A stretch of 34,804 nt of DNA from Lichenibacterium minor. Its GTDB lineage: Bacteria; Pseudomonadota; Alphaproteobacteria; Rhizobiales; Beijerinckiaceae. The notes beneath the pieces are model-generated. The model had not been told where the DNA came from, did no database searches, and saw nothing but the letters and a program-made list of their open reading frames with translations. Positions 15,769 to 25,057 of this stretch are shown here, in pieces. The stretch covers positions 1 through 34,804 of the forward strand of contig NZ_QYBB01000040.1 of NCBI RefSeq assembly GCF_004137685.1, written 5' to 3'. A program made the translations under genes and the position numbers. How positions within the stretch are numbered: the stretch's first letter is position 1; each line of letters begins with the position of its first letter.

Positions 15769-17949
15769 ATGCCGCTCCGGCACTTTCCGTTTCCAGCCGA
15801 TGAGCCGCAGCGCCTCGAAACTCTGAGGAGCTACCGGCTGGATGGCCCCGCTCCGGAAGCCGAGTTCGACCACGTCGTCCGGCTCGCAGCCGACATCTTC
15901 GAGGTGCCGACGGCCTTGGTGTCCTTCGTCGAGGAGGACCAGCAGTTTTTCAAGGCCCGCGTGGGTTTCGACACCTGCGAGACGTCTCGCGACATTTCCT
16001 TCTGCGCTCATGCTCTGATGAGCGACGATGTCCTTGTGATCCCAGACGCCCGCGCCGAGGAGCGCTTCGCCTCTAATCCCCTCGTCACCGGACACCCCTT
16101 TATACGCTTCTACGCCGGCGCGCCGATCATCACGCCGAGCGGCCAAAGGCTCGGTTCCGTCTGCGTCATCGACACCGAACCGCGTGCGCCACTCACCGAT
16201 CGTGAACAAAGGATCCTTCGAGGCTTGGCCAAAGTCGTGGTGGACCATCTCGAACGGCGACGCCTCGACGTCGTCAGGCGCGCCGCGACGAAAATGGCTT
16301 CCACCACGCCGGACGCCATCGTCTGCTCAGATGAGAAAGGCACGATCTCATTTTGGAATGCCGCGGCTGAGCGCATGTTCGGTTTCGGCCATCTCGAGGC
16401 CGTGGGCATGCCGCTGACAAGCATCATACCTTCCGAGTTCCGTGCTGGACATGAAGCCGGGATGGCGAGGGTGCTGGCGGGCGGCGAGCGACGCCTGGCC
16501 GGCAAAACCGTGGAGATCAGGGGACAGCGGCGGAGTGGCGAACAGTTCCCCATCGAACTGTCGCTGGCGACCTGGAAGGATGGCGACCACTTACAGGTCG
16601 GATCCATCATTCGCGACGTATCCGAGCGACACCACGCTCGGGAGCGCATGCGCTATCTCACGCATTTTGACCGCCTGACCGATCTGCCCAATCGCGCGCA
16701 GTTCTTGGAACGGGTCGACAAGGCACTGACGATGAGTGGTCGCTTCACCCTGCTCAAGATGGGTCTCGATCGCTTCAAAGCGATCAATGGCACGATGGGC
16801 ATGGCAGTCGGCGACCTTGTCCTCACCGAGGTCGGTCGCCGCGTTCGCGAGGCCACAGGGCCGGACGCTTTCGTCGCCCGGTTGGGGGCGGACGAGTTCG
16901 GCGTCCTCATCTCGGGCAGCGACGACCCGATTACCGCTGACGCCACGGGTCAGAAGCTCCTGCAGCGGATGGGCGAGCCGTTTAACGTCGGCGGCTCGAT
17001 GTGTCATCTCAGTGCGAGCATCGGCATTGTCCTGTGTCCCGGTCTCTCGCATTTCGACGTTGCCGATGCCGCCCTGAAGGCTGCGCTGCTGGCGCTGCAG
17101 CACGCCAAGATGGCGGGCGGGCGGCGTTGCGAGCTGTTCCAGCCGCAATTCGGTCAACAGGCCAATGATCGGCACCAGATCGAAGAGGAACTCAGGCAGG
17201 CGTTCGCCCGGGACGAGTTCGAACTGCATTTCCAACCTCAAGTCACCCTTCCTGACGCCCGCCTCGTCGGCGCCGAAGCATTGCTGCGCTGGCGCCACCC
17301 GCTGCGTGGGTTGCTGTCGCCAGCTGTCTTTCTGCCGATCCTGGAAACGAGCGAGATGGCCGTCGATGTGGGTCGGTGGATCCTGCGGCGAGGTTGCTCT
17401 TTCGCGGCCGAAGCGGCCGCGGGAGGCACTCCGATCCGAGTGGGGGTGAACCTGTTTGCGGCCCAACTTCGCGACCCCGCCTTCTTCGACGACATCCTGG
17501 CTGCGCTCGCCTCGACCGGGCTGCCTAACCATCTCCTTGAGCTCGAGATCACCGAGACGACCGTGCTCGGGCTCGATGAGAGTGTCATCGCCCCCCTGCG
17601 CCGCCTACGCGACCTCGGCGTGAAGGTGGCCTTCGACGACTACGGCACCGGGTACGCCTCGCTCAGTCTGCTGAAGCGCTATCCCCTGACGCGGCTGAAG
17701 ATCGACCGCGAGTTCGTCCGCGACCTCAACACCGATGCCGACGATGCCGCCATCGTGAAAGCCGTCCTCGCCATGGGGGCTAGCTTGGGTCTGGAGGTGA
17801 TCGCCGAGGGGATCGAGACGGCGGAGCAGGCCACGACGCTGGCCGCCTTATGCTGCCGGGAAGCTCAGGGCTACCGCTTCGGCAAGCCGGTGCCGGCCGC
17901 TGCCTTCCGCCACCTTCTCGCCCCAGCCTCCGGTAGCGTTGCAGCGTGA
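15769..17949 (+). CDS. GAF-PAS-GGDEF(degenerate)-EAL c-di-GMP phosphodiesterase
   Basis: 726 residues, cytoplasmic. Order: GAF about 10-170, PAS about 175-295, GGDEF about 300-465, EAL about 470-720. The GGDEF site is damaged. The signature is GADEF (373-377), the metal aspartate before LDRFK is glycine (G332), and NDxxGH reads NGTMGM. No RxxD inhibitory site is in place. So cyclase activity is unlikely; it may only bind GTP or regulate. The EAL domain looks active: EALLRW (E503), the VNL segment, LEITET, DDYGTGYASL, LKIDREFV, IAEGIETAEQ and QGYRFGKP. The predicted net role is lowering c-di-GMP under GAF/PAS control. It shares a GTGA overlap with the next gene, a cyclase. Confidence 0.87.
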   Translation: MPLRHFPFPADEPQRLETLRSYRLDGPAPEAEFDHVVRLAADIFEVPTALVSFVEEDQQFFKARVGFDTCETSRDISFCAHALMSDDVLVIPDARAEERFASNPLVTGHPFIRFYAGAPIITPSGQRLGSVCVIDTEPRAPLTDREQRILRGLAKVVVDHLERRRLDVVRRAATKMASTTPDAIVCSDEKGTISFWNAAAERMFGFGHLEAVGMPLTSIIPSEFRAGHEAGMARVLAGGERRLAGKTVEIRGQRRSGEQFPIELSLATWKDGDHLQVGSIIRDVSERHHARERMRYLTHFDRLTDLPNRAQFLERVDKALTMSGRFTLLKMGLDRFKAINGTMGMAVGDLVLTEVGRRVREATGPDAFVARLGADEFGVLISGSDDPITADATGQKLLQRMGEPFNVGGSMCHLSASIGIVLCPGLSHFDVADAALKAALLALQHAKMAGGRRCELFQPQFGQQANDRHQIEEELRQAFARDEFELHFQPQVTLPDARLVGAEALLRWRHPLRGLLSPAVFLPILETSEMAVDVGRWILRRGCSFAAEAAAGGTPIRVGVNLFAAQLRDPAFFDDILAALASTGLPNHLLELEITETTVLGLDESVIAPLRRLRDLGVKVAFDDYGTGYASLSLLKRYPLTRLKIDREFVRDLNTDADDAAIVKAVLAMGASLGLEVIAEGIETAEQATTLAALCCREAQGYRFGKPVPAAAFRHLLAPASGSVAA

Positions 17950-20429
17950 GCTTCTCGATGTCCGCTCCCTCCAATTTGCCTGCGGCACCCGGAAGTGTCG
18001 AAGTCAGAGCCGGACCGCGGCAGTTCGGGCGAGGACGGGGAAAGGTCCGTTTCCTCGGGCTGTCCATTGCGGTGCTCACCGCTGGCTTTTGTGCCGCCTC
18101 GGGGTGGACGCTCTATGACCTGAGGCAGAGCACCTACGCCCAGGCGGTGAGCTCGGAAACCAACCTGCTCAACGCCCTTTCGCAGGACGTCGCCCGCAAC
18201 ATCGAACTCTACGACATGTCGCTGCAGGCCGTCGTCGACGGTCTCGCAGAACCCAAGCTGGCGAGCCTCGACCCTCATCTGCAGGACATGGTCTTGTACG
18301 ACAGGGCTGCCTCGGCAAAGAGCCTCGGCTCCATCCTGGTCCTCGACCGCGATGGGGTGGTGTTCCGCGGGTCGAAGGCAGGAGCTATCGGGGCCGATCT
18401 CGGCGATCGCGAATACTTTACGGCGCAGAAGGCCTCGCCTGATCGCGGTCTGTTCATCAGCGCGCCTTTCACGCGTCGTGTCACTGGCGACGACGAGGTC
18501 ATCGCCCTCAGCCGCTCTCTGAAGGCGGCTGACGGCTCCTTCGCCGGCGTCGTCGTCGGCACGATGCGGCTGGCCTACTTCCGTGAGCTCTTCTCGAAGG
18601 CCAACCTCGGCCGGCTCGGCTCCATCAACCTGTTCCGCACCGATGGCGTCTCGTTGATGCGCCTACCCTACGATCCCAGCCAGATCGGGCTGAGCTTTGC
18701 CAAAAGCGCCAATTTTCAGCAGTTTGTGCAATCCCCATCAGGCACCTTCACCGGGAAAGCGACCATCGATGGTGTTGATCGTATCTACAGTTTCACCCAT
18801 GTTGGCGATTTGCCTCTGGTGATGAACGTCGCCTTGGCGGAAGAAGATGTCTTCGCTATCTGGCGCGCGAAAACGGTAAGCATCGGTCTGGGTCTCGTCG
18901 CGCTCTGCGCGGCGGCGGGAGTATTGCCGCAGCTGCTGAAACAGCAGCTGCGGCGGACCGCTGAGGCCGAAGCGCAGTTGTCGCGCAGCGAAGCTCAGTA
19001 CAGGCTTTTTGCAGACCATGCCCAGGACGTCATCGTCCGGCTCGACCGCTCACTGCGGCGGACCTACGTGTCCCCCGCCGTATCGAACATGCTGGGGTAT
19101 GCCCCCGAGGAACTGCTCGGTCATAGCTTTTCAGCGCTGGTCCACCCTGAGGACTGGCCGAACGTCGCCGTGCTGATCTGCGCCTCGCAGGCCGAGGGCG
19201 CCAATACCGAGGCGACGTATCGGCTGCGGCACAAGGCCGGGCATCACGTCTGGATCGAAGCACGCTACAGCCTGGTGGACGAAGACGGCGGCTTCATCGT
19301 CGTGCTGCGTGATATCAGCAAGCGCAAGGCCGCCGAGGAGCAGCTGGAGGCCTTGAATGCCGAGTTGGCACGCGTGGCGCGCTGCGACGCCCTGACCGGC
19401 CTCTCGAACCGCCGCCATTTTGATGAGGCACTCGACAGCGAGTGGCGACGGGCCAAGCGGGACCGCGGCGCGATCTCGCTCCTGCTGCTCGATGTCGATC
19501 GGTTCAAGCTGTACAACGACCGTTACGGTCATCAGGAGGGCGATGCCTGCCTGCGTGCCGTGGCCACCGCCGTGGCGAGTGGAGTGCGGCGTCCCGGCGA
19601 CCTCGCCGCCCGCTACGGCGGCGAGGAGCTCGCCATCGTCCTGCCGGGGACCGATGAGAAGGGGGCCGTTCAGGTGGCCGAGCGGGTGCGCGTCGCCATC
19701 GAGAGCCTCGCCATCCCGCACCTTGGCAACGCGGGTTGCGGTTCTGTGGTGACGGCGAGCCTCGGCTGCGCCACCCTGAACCCGGCAGACGAAGAGGGGG
19801 AGCCATCGAAGCTCGTCGCCTTAGCGGACGCACGCCTCTACGAGGCCAAGCGCACCGGGCGCAATCGAGTCGGCACCTCGATGTCAGATGCGGGGGTGGC
19901 ACCCGATGCACTCCACGAGGTGGAGCGTCTGGGCGTGCTCGCTAACTATGAAAAGAACGGGGCGGCTCGATCCTCGGACAGTCTCGACCGCATCGCCAAG
20001 CTCGCAGCTCATCTCCTCGGCACGCCGATGGCCTTCGTGTCGCTGGTCGGCCATGAGGAGGCTATTCTCGTCGGACGGCACAACGTGGAGATGGAGCGGG
20101 TTCGGCGCGATATCGCCTACTGCACTCACACGATCCAGGGTGACGAGCCCCTCGTGGTGCCGAGCACGCATGCCGACCCGCGCTTCAGCGACAACCCGAT
20201 CACGAGGTCAGGCATCGGCTTCTACGCCGGTGCGCCGCTGATCAGCCCATCGAACGGGCACAAGCTGGGCTCCCTCTGCGTAGTCGACCACCGCGCCCGC
20301 CCACCGCTCGACGCGGCGCAACGTCATCTGCTCGCCGGCTTGGCACTCCTGGTGATCGACGATCTGGAAAGCCGGCGCGCCGCGTCGGAGACAGATAGCC
20401 CCGCGCCTAGCCGAACGCGCGCAGCGTAG
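17946..20429 (+). CDS. Membrane PDC-PAS-GGDEF-GAF diguanylate cyclase
   Basis: 827 residues. One membrane helix near 35-55, a periplasmic PDC/dCache-like sensor about 60-300, a second helix near 310-330, PAS about 345-465, GGDEF about 475-645 and an unusual C-terminal GAF about 660-815. The cyclase site looks complete: DVDRFKLYNDRYGH, GD, and the signature GGEEL (558-562; leucine replaces the usual phenylalanine). RPGD at 549-552, five residues before the signature, is a proper RxxD inhibitory site, so product feedback is expected. Start GTG 17946 overlaps the upstream stop as GTGA. The C-terminal GAF is clearly homologous to the N-terminal GAF of the upstream phosphodiesterase (shared FYAGAP and LGS(V/L)CV(I/V)D segments). 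Confidence 0.87.
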   Translation: MSFSMSAPSNLPAAPGSVEVRAGPRQFGRGRGKVRFLGLSIAVLTAGFCAASGWTLYDLRQSTYAQAVSSETNLLNALSQDVARNIELYDMSLQAVVDGLAEPKLASLDPHLQDMVLYDRAASAKSLGSILVLDRDGVVFRGSKAGAIGADLGDREYFTAQKASPDRGLFISAPFTRRVTGDDEVIALSRSLKAADGSFAGVVVGTMRLAYFRELFSKANLGRLGSINLFRTDGVSLMRLPYDPSQIGLSFAKSANFQQFVQSPSGTFTGKATIDGVDRIYSFTHVGDLPLVMNVALAEEDVFAIWRAKTVSIGLGLVALCAAAGVLPQLLKQQLRRTAEAEAQLSRSEAQYRLFADHAQDVIVRLDRSLRRTYVSPAVSNMLGYAPEELLGHSFSALVHPEDWPNVAVLICASQAEGANTEATYRLRHKAGHHVWIEARYSLVDEDGGFIVVLRDISKRKAAEEQLEALNAELARVARCDALTGLSNRRHFDEALDSEWRRAKRDRGAISLLLLDVDRFKLYNDRYGHQEGDACLRAVATAVASGVRRPGDLAARYGGEELAIVLPGTDEKGAVQVAERVRVAIESLAIPHLGNAGCGSVVTASLGCATLNPADEEGEPSKLVALADARLYEAKRTGRNRVGTSMSDAGVAPDALHEVERLGVLANYEKNGAARSSDSLDRIAKLAAHLLGTPMAFVSLVGHEEAILVGRHNVEMERVRRDIAYCTHTIQGDEPLVVPSTHADPRFSDNPITRSGIGFYAGAPLISPSNGHKLGSLCVVDHRARPPLDAAQRHLLAGLALLVIDDLESRRAASETDSPAPSRTRAA

Positions 20430-20595
20430 ATCGTCGGGTCGGAACCGGAGAACGCCATCCTTCACGTCTCGTTAAAGATCGTCCATCTCGCAGCTGGAAA
20501 GCTCACCAGAGCTGGCGTGGATGCAATGCTCCTCTTTCAAGGAGTGATAAGATTCAGCTCATATACCAGGAACAGCCTCAGGCGATGGATGTGAG

Positions 20596-22875
20596 ATGAA
20601 CAGGACCGCGGTCGCTGCCTGGACGAGGATGGCCAGACGGCAGACGGCCGTCGTCGTCGGCACCTCCATCGTCGCCATGCTCTGGCTGGGCGTCTTTTAC
20701 AAGGATTTCTCGGACAGGGCCGACGCCAGACACGATGCCAAGCATACCGAACAGGCCTATGCGGTGATGTTCGAGGAGAGCGTGCTACGGGCCATCGGCG
20801 AGATCGACAAGACGCTCCTCTACATGCGCCGTCTGCTCGAAGGAGGCAATCAAGCCGAGCTTTATGCGAACCTCGCCACGACCCACGACCTGCTGAGCGA
20901 CATCATTGTCCAGGTCGCCGTCCTGGACGAGCATGGGATAATGCGGGCCACCAATGCCGGGCCCCAACCGCCGCCACCGAAAGACCTCAGCGACCGACCG
21001 CACTTCAAGGCGCACCTGACCAATCCCGATGACATTCTGTACATCGGAACACCGCTCGTCGGCAGGGCTAGCAACCACATGTCGGTGCAGTTCAGCCGGC
21101 GGGTGCGTGCGGTGGATGGCGGCTTTGGCGGCGTGGTCGTTGCATCGCTCGATCCCTTCCACTTCGCCAGTTTCCTCGACCGAGTGAACCTCGGCTCCCC
21201 GGCTTCCGTGTCGCTGATCGGCGAGGATGGGGTGGTGCGCGCGGACGGAGGCCAGGACGATGGCATTCATCTAGGCGACAGCGTCGTTGACCTGCCCGTC
21301 TACGCCCTCATGATGGCAGGCCATGACTGTGCTCTGGAGCTGAAGGGAAAGAATGGCCAGAGCGATCGCGTCGTGGCCCTGCACAAGGTGGACGGCCAAC
21401 CGCTCTGGGTGATGGTCTCCATATTTGAAGCCGACATCTTCCGCGACGCGAATGCGGAACTGGCCCTCGACAGCGCCGTCGGGCTCGCACTCACCTTGCT
21501 GATCATCGGAGTGGTGGTGAAGCTGCAGCGGATCGAAGGACGTCGTCGCGCTGCCGAAGCCGAAGTAACCCGCTCCGCCCTGCGAGATCCGTTGACCGAC
21601 CTGCCGAACCGGCGCGTTCTGCAGAGCGAGTTGAAACGGGCGTTGGACGTCGCGTGTGGCTCCGACGCCGAACGAGGCTGCGCCCTGCTGCTCCTCGATC
21701 TCGACCGCTTCAAGGTCGTCAACGACACCCTGGGCCACGCTGCCGGCGACGAGCTTCTCGTCGCGGTGAGCCGGCGAATCAGCGCTGCCCTCGGTCCTGA
21801 CTACCTCCTCGCGCGTCTCGGGGGTGATGAGTTCGCCGTGGTGGTGCGGCGCCTCAACGGACAGCCATCACTGTCGGCGTTGGCCGAACGCCTCGGCGCG
21901 ACCACCTCTCAGCCATTCGACATCGGCCAAAACCGAGTCGTCACGGGTTTGAGCATCGGTATCGCGGTCGGTCCCGAGGACGGGAAAGAGTTCGATGACC
22001 TCATGGTAGCCGCCGACCTCGCCCTCTATTCGGCCAAAGCTTCCGCCCGTGGCGGCCATGTCGTCTACAACCGGTCCATGAAGGAGTTGCTGACGCAGCG
22101 CCATCAGCTCGAGATCGACCTCCGGCAGGCCCTGAAAGACGAAGCCTTGAGCTTGTACTTCCAGCCCTCCATCTCGGCGGCGACAGGTCGCATCTCCAGC
22201 TTCGAAGCCTTGGCGCGGTGGCGACATCCGATGCACGGCTTCATCTCGCCGGCCGTGTTCATCGCCGTTGCGGAGGAGACCGGCCTGATCGGTGACCTCG
22301 GCCGCTGGGCGATGCGGGAAGCCTGTTCGGCGGCCAAGGACTGGCCGGAGGACATCCGGGTGGCGGTGAACTTGTCGCCGGTCCAGCTCAGGGAACCTGG
22401 GTTGGTCGCGATGGTCGCTGCCGCTCTCGACGCTGCCGGCCTGCCGGCCCGACGGCTGGAGATCGAGATTACCGAGCAGATGCTGCTCGATAACAGCGAG
22501 CACAATCATCACGTGCTGCAAAGCCTGAAGGACCTCGGCGTCTCCATCGCCATGGACGACTTCGGCACCGGCTATTCCTCGCTGAACTACCTGCACGCCT
22601 TCCCGTTCGATCGCGTCAAGGTCGATCAGGCGTTCGTGGCGAAGCTCGGGCAGGGATCCCGGCACACGGCTCTGGTCCGCGCCGTGGTGGACCTCGCCCG
22701 CTCGTTCGGCATGGCGACGACGGCCGAAGGGGTGGAGACCGCCGAGCAGCGTGATATCCTGATGGGTCTAGGCTGCACCGACATCCAAGGCTACTTCTAC
22801 GCCCGTCCCATGCCCGTCTCCGACGTCGTGACCTTTATCACGCACTGGTCCGAGAAGGAAACCGTCGCCGCCTGA
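20596..22875 (+). CDS. Membrane GGDEF-EAL protein with periplasmic sensor
   Basis: 759 residues. Membrane helix about 16-35, periplasmic PDC/dCache-type sensor about 45-280 (DRPHFKAHL, GTPLVGRASNHMSVQFSRR), second helix about 292-312, GGDEF about 325-490, EAL about 495-750. Both enzymatic halves look intact: DLDRFKVVNDTLGHAAGD with GGDEF at 409-413; EALARW (E537), VNLSPVQL, IEITEQ, DDFGTGYSSLNYL, VKVDQAFV, TTAEGVETAEQ and DIQGYFYARP. No RxxD is in the inhibitory position. It may be bifunctional, with direction set by the sensor. A 166-base gap separates it from the previous operon, so it probably has its own promoter. Its last 79 bases overlap the opposing EamA gene. Confidence 0.88.
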   Translation: MNRTAVAAWTRMARRQTAVVVGTSIVAMLWLGVFYKDFSDRADARHDAKHTEQAYAVMFEESVLRAIGEIDKTLLYMRRLLEGGNQAELYANLATTHDLLSDIIVQVAVLDEHGIMRATNAGPQPPPPKDLSDRPHFKAHLTNPDDILYIGTPLVGRASNHMSVQFSRRVRAVDGGFGGVVVASLDPFHFASFLDRVNLGSPASVSLIGEDGVVRADGGQDDGIHLGDSVVDLPVYALMMAGHDCALELKGKNGQSDRVVALHKVDGQPLWVMVSIFEADIFRDANAELALDSAVGLALTLLIIGVVVKLQRIEGRRRAAEAEVTRSALRDPLTDLPNRRVLQSELKRALDVACGSDAERGCALLLLDLDRFKVVNDTLGHAAGDELLVAVSRRISAALGPDYLLARLGGDEFAVVVRRLNGQPSLSALAERLGATTSQPFDIGQNRVVTGLSIGIAVGPEDGKEFDDLMVAADLALYSAKASARGGHVVYNRSMKELLTQRHQLEIDLRQALKDEALSLYFQPSISAATGRISSFEALARWRHPMHGFISPAVFIAVAEETGLIGDLGRWAMREACSAAKDWPEDIRVAVNLSPVQLREPGLVAMVAAALDAAGLPARRLEIEITEQMLLDNSEHNHHVLQSLKDLGVSIAMDDFGTGYSSLNYLHAFPFDRVKVDQAFVAKLGQGSRHTALVRAVVDLARSFGMATTAEGVETAEQRDILMGLGCTDIQGYFYARPMPVSDVVTFITHWSEKETVAA

Positions 22876-23810
22876 TGCACGGTCGGCGTCACGCTTCGAG
22901 GGTGGAAGGTGCCCCCGACGCCGAGCAAGCGACGCATCAGGCCTGTTTCGTGGGCCACTAGGAGGAGCCCCGACCCTACCACCACCGCAGCGCCGACCAG
23001 CAGCGTCGGGGTCGGGATCTCCCCGAACAGCAAGGCCCCGAAGGCGATGCCCCAGACCAGCATGAAGTAATAGAAGGGCGAAACCACCATGGCCGGAGCC
23101 CTGGCCAGGGCTTGCGTCCACAGGTATTGGGCGCCGACGTGACAGCAGCCGAGGGCGGCGAAGAGGGCGGCGTCCGTGAGCCTCGGGACGCGGAAGCCAA
23201 GGGCCAACATGCCGAGGTGGGCTGCGGCCATCACGCTCATCTGCCACATGAGCAGGGTCGGCGCGGACTCGGTCTTGGTCATCCCCCGCACCGCGACCGT
23301 CACGGAACCGTACATGACGGCGTTGCCGAGGGCTAACAAGGCACCGAGTTGCAGCGTTGCGGCGCCGGGACGGGTCACAATGAGCACGCCGAGGAAGCCT
23401 ATGACGAGCACCGCCCAACGCATCGCGTCCGCCCGCTCTCGGTAGACCAAAATTGCCACGATGGCGGCAAACAACGGGGCGGAGAAGCCGATCGCGGTCA
23501 CGCTCGCCAACGGCATCAATCCGAGGGCCGCGACAGTGAAGGTTTGCGAGACGGCCTGCGAAAGCCCCCGCGCCACATGCGCCCCGGGCTTGGCGGTTTT
23601 AAATACCGCGAGGCCATGGCGGGGCAGCAGAAACGAGCAGCACAACGCCAGGGCCACGGCGGAGCGAAAAACCATGACCTCACCCACGGGGTAGCGGCCC
23701 ACGAGCGACTTCGACAGCACGTTGGACAGGGTGAGAAAGAATGTGGCACCGATCATCAAGCCGATGCCGAGCAGCACCCGATCAGCTTGGCGGCTGGCCG
23801 CTGATGGCAT
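22797..23810 (-). CDS. EamA/DMT-family transporter
   Basis: About 337 residues from ATG 23810 (GGGA just upstream); the frame stays open to an ATG at 23891. Ten hydrophobic segments in two repeats, as in EamA exporters: GLMIGATFFLTLSNVLSKSL opens the first, LGNAVMYGSVTVAVRG the second, with the conserved glutamate-containing turn LVYRERADAMRW. A ~35-residue polar tail after LLLVAHETGLMRR is longer than usual and overlaps the end of the opposing GGDEF-EAL gene by 79 bases, so the original stop may have been lost. It lies 112 bases downstream of the isocyanide-synthase-like gene on the same strand and could export its product (inference). Confidence 0.82.
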   Translation of the reverse strand: MPSAASRQADRVLLGIGLMIGATFFLTLSNVLSKSLVGRYPVGEVMVFRSAVALALCCSFLLPRHGLAVFKTAKPGAHVARGLSQAVSQTFTVAALGLMPLASVTAIGFSAPLFAAIVAILVYRERADAMRWAVLVIGFLGVLIVTRPGAATLQLGALLALGNAVMYGSVTVAVRGMTKTESAPTLLMWQMSVMAAAHLGMLALGFRVPRLTDAALFAALGCCHVGAQYLWTQALARAPAMVVSPFYYFMLVWGIAFGALLFGEIPTPTLLVGAAVVVGSGLLLVAHETGLMRRLLGVGGTFHPRSVTPTVHQAATVSFSDQCVIKVTTSETGMGRA

Positions 23811-23921
23811 CTTTCCCAATTGTTTGAACGGAAACCACTGAACGCGAGCCGGCAAGCTGGTCATGGGATGCACTCGGGAAAAGGACGGCACGACAGCCCG
23901 CTCTGCAGCTCCGCGCAGCTA

Positions 23922-24836
23922 CTAAACCTCGGCCACGAGAGCGCTCGAAAGAGAAACGAGCGTCGAGGTGGGAACGACATTATCGGCCGGCATGAACCAC
24001 GGCTTGACCCCCACACCCCGCTTCAATGAATACATGTAAAATATTGGCATCGATATGGGGAAGAGTTCCCGGAATTCGGCACTGTTGAAGGTCGCAAACA
24101 CCGCCTGTGGGTAAGCGAGCTCCACGGCGCGTCTTTCGAGCATGTTCATGCGATAGTATTCTAGAGCACCACCCTCGGTAGAATTTTCACCTCGGTACCA
24201 CTTGGCTGCACACGCGACGAGGCTGTCCAGGACAGCGCCGCATGGCGCCACCTCCGCCTCCGACTCAATGCGGTCGGCCGCCCCGGCGACGAGGGTGCTT
24301 AGCCGCACAGTGCTGAAACCACGGGCCGCAGCGGCGTCGGCGACAGCGGCAAAGTAGGCGTTCACGGATGCGGGGGCATGACCGTTCAATCGGGCGTGGG
24401 TATCAGTGAGGATCAGGCGTATGGAGGCGCCACTTTCGTAAGCCGCTCGGATGCGGGTCGCCATGCCAGCCAGATAATCCAGGCAGGCGAGATCGGGAGC
24501 CGCAACTTCCGAGCGAGGGCCTTTGCCCCAGTAAAGTACGAAGGGGATCGGAACGTCCTTCGTCACTGCACGGATCACGACGTCGCGAAGGCGATCGGCG
24601 CAGCTCGGCTGTTCGCGCTTGTAGGCCCAGGTGTTGAAAGCCTTGAGGACCGAGTCCGCCGTTGCAGCGATGGTGGTCGTGCCACCCTGTGCGCCAGCGT
24701 TCTTGGGTTTCTTTGGATTGCTCCTCCCTACCGAGACATCCTTGATGGCAACCAAGGGTCTGACAGGACGATGCATCGCCTGAACCTGCGTCATGGGGTC
24801 GGTCTCGCCATGGAGTTGACCAAGCGAGGTAAACAT
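23922..24836 (-). CDS. Hypothetical protein, remotely similar to isocyanide synthases (DIT1/PvcA)
   Basis: 304 residues, soluble. The central part IPFVLYWGKGP, AAPDLACLDYLAGMATRI, YESGASIRLILTDTHARL, VNAYFAAVADAA follows the order of PvcA/IsnA proteins: Pro-Phe-Val, a lysine, then Pro-Asp-x-Ala, a long helix, Tyr-x-x-Gly-Ala, a strand ending in Asp, a helix with Tyr. Near the end a YPQAV strand and a PWF motif also have counterparts. PvcA enzymes turn the amino group of Tyr or Trp into an isonitrile using ribulose 5-phosphate. The similarity is by eye and weak. Another unknown enzyme family is possible. ATG 24836 lacks a ribosome site and lies close to a possible -10; ATG 24794 is an alternative. 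Confidence 0.4.
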   Translation of the reverse strand: MFTSLGQLHGETDPMTQVQAMHRPVRPLVAIKDVSVGRSNPKKPKNAGAQGGTTTIAATADSVLKAFNTWAYKREQPSCADRLRDVVIRAVTKDVPIPFVLYWGKGPRSEVAAPDLACLDYLAGMATRIRAAYESGASIRLILTDTHARLNGHAPASVNAYFAAVADAAAARGFSTVRLSTLVAGAADRIESEAEVAPCGAVLDSLVACAAKWYRGENSTEGGALEYYRMNMLERRAVELAYPQAVFATFNSAEFRELFPISMPIFYMYSLKRGVGVKPWFMPADNVVPTSTLVSLSSALVAEV

Positions 24837-25057
24837 TCGTTAAGATTTTACGCAAGAATGATTTTAACGGATAGTTAACCGTGCGCGCGCAGGTGGGTTC
24901 CATCGGCGCAACCTCAACTCCGTCACGCGAACAACGAGATACCTCCCGAAATATACCAGCAGTCGCGCGATATCACTCGTTTTTGCAACTCCTACACGAT
25001 TGCGTGGTCTTCGGTTCTGGGACAAGAGTCTCGGCTCAGATAACGGAGAAGCTCGAT
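24837..25057. promoter_or_regulatory. AT-rich divergent promoter region with TTAACG repeats
   Basis: CGTTAA at 24838-24843 and TTAACG at 24864-24869 form an inverted pair, and GTTAAC (24874-24879) is a palindrome. On the minus strand TAAAAT lies about 8 bases before ATG 24836, so transcription of that gene may be nearly leaderless or may use the later ATG at 24794. The plus-strand frame that opens at 24881 has no ribosome site before 25058. Confidence 0.4.

Noticed and set aside
16591..17532. 313-codon minus-strand frame opposite the first GGDEF-EAL gene
   Set aside because: Antisense shadow; the plus strand has all EAL motifs.
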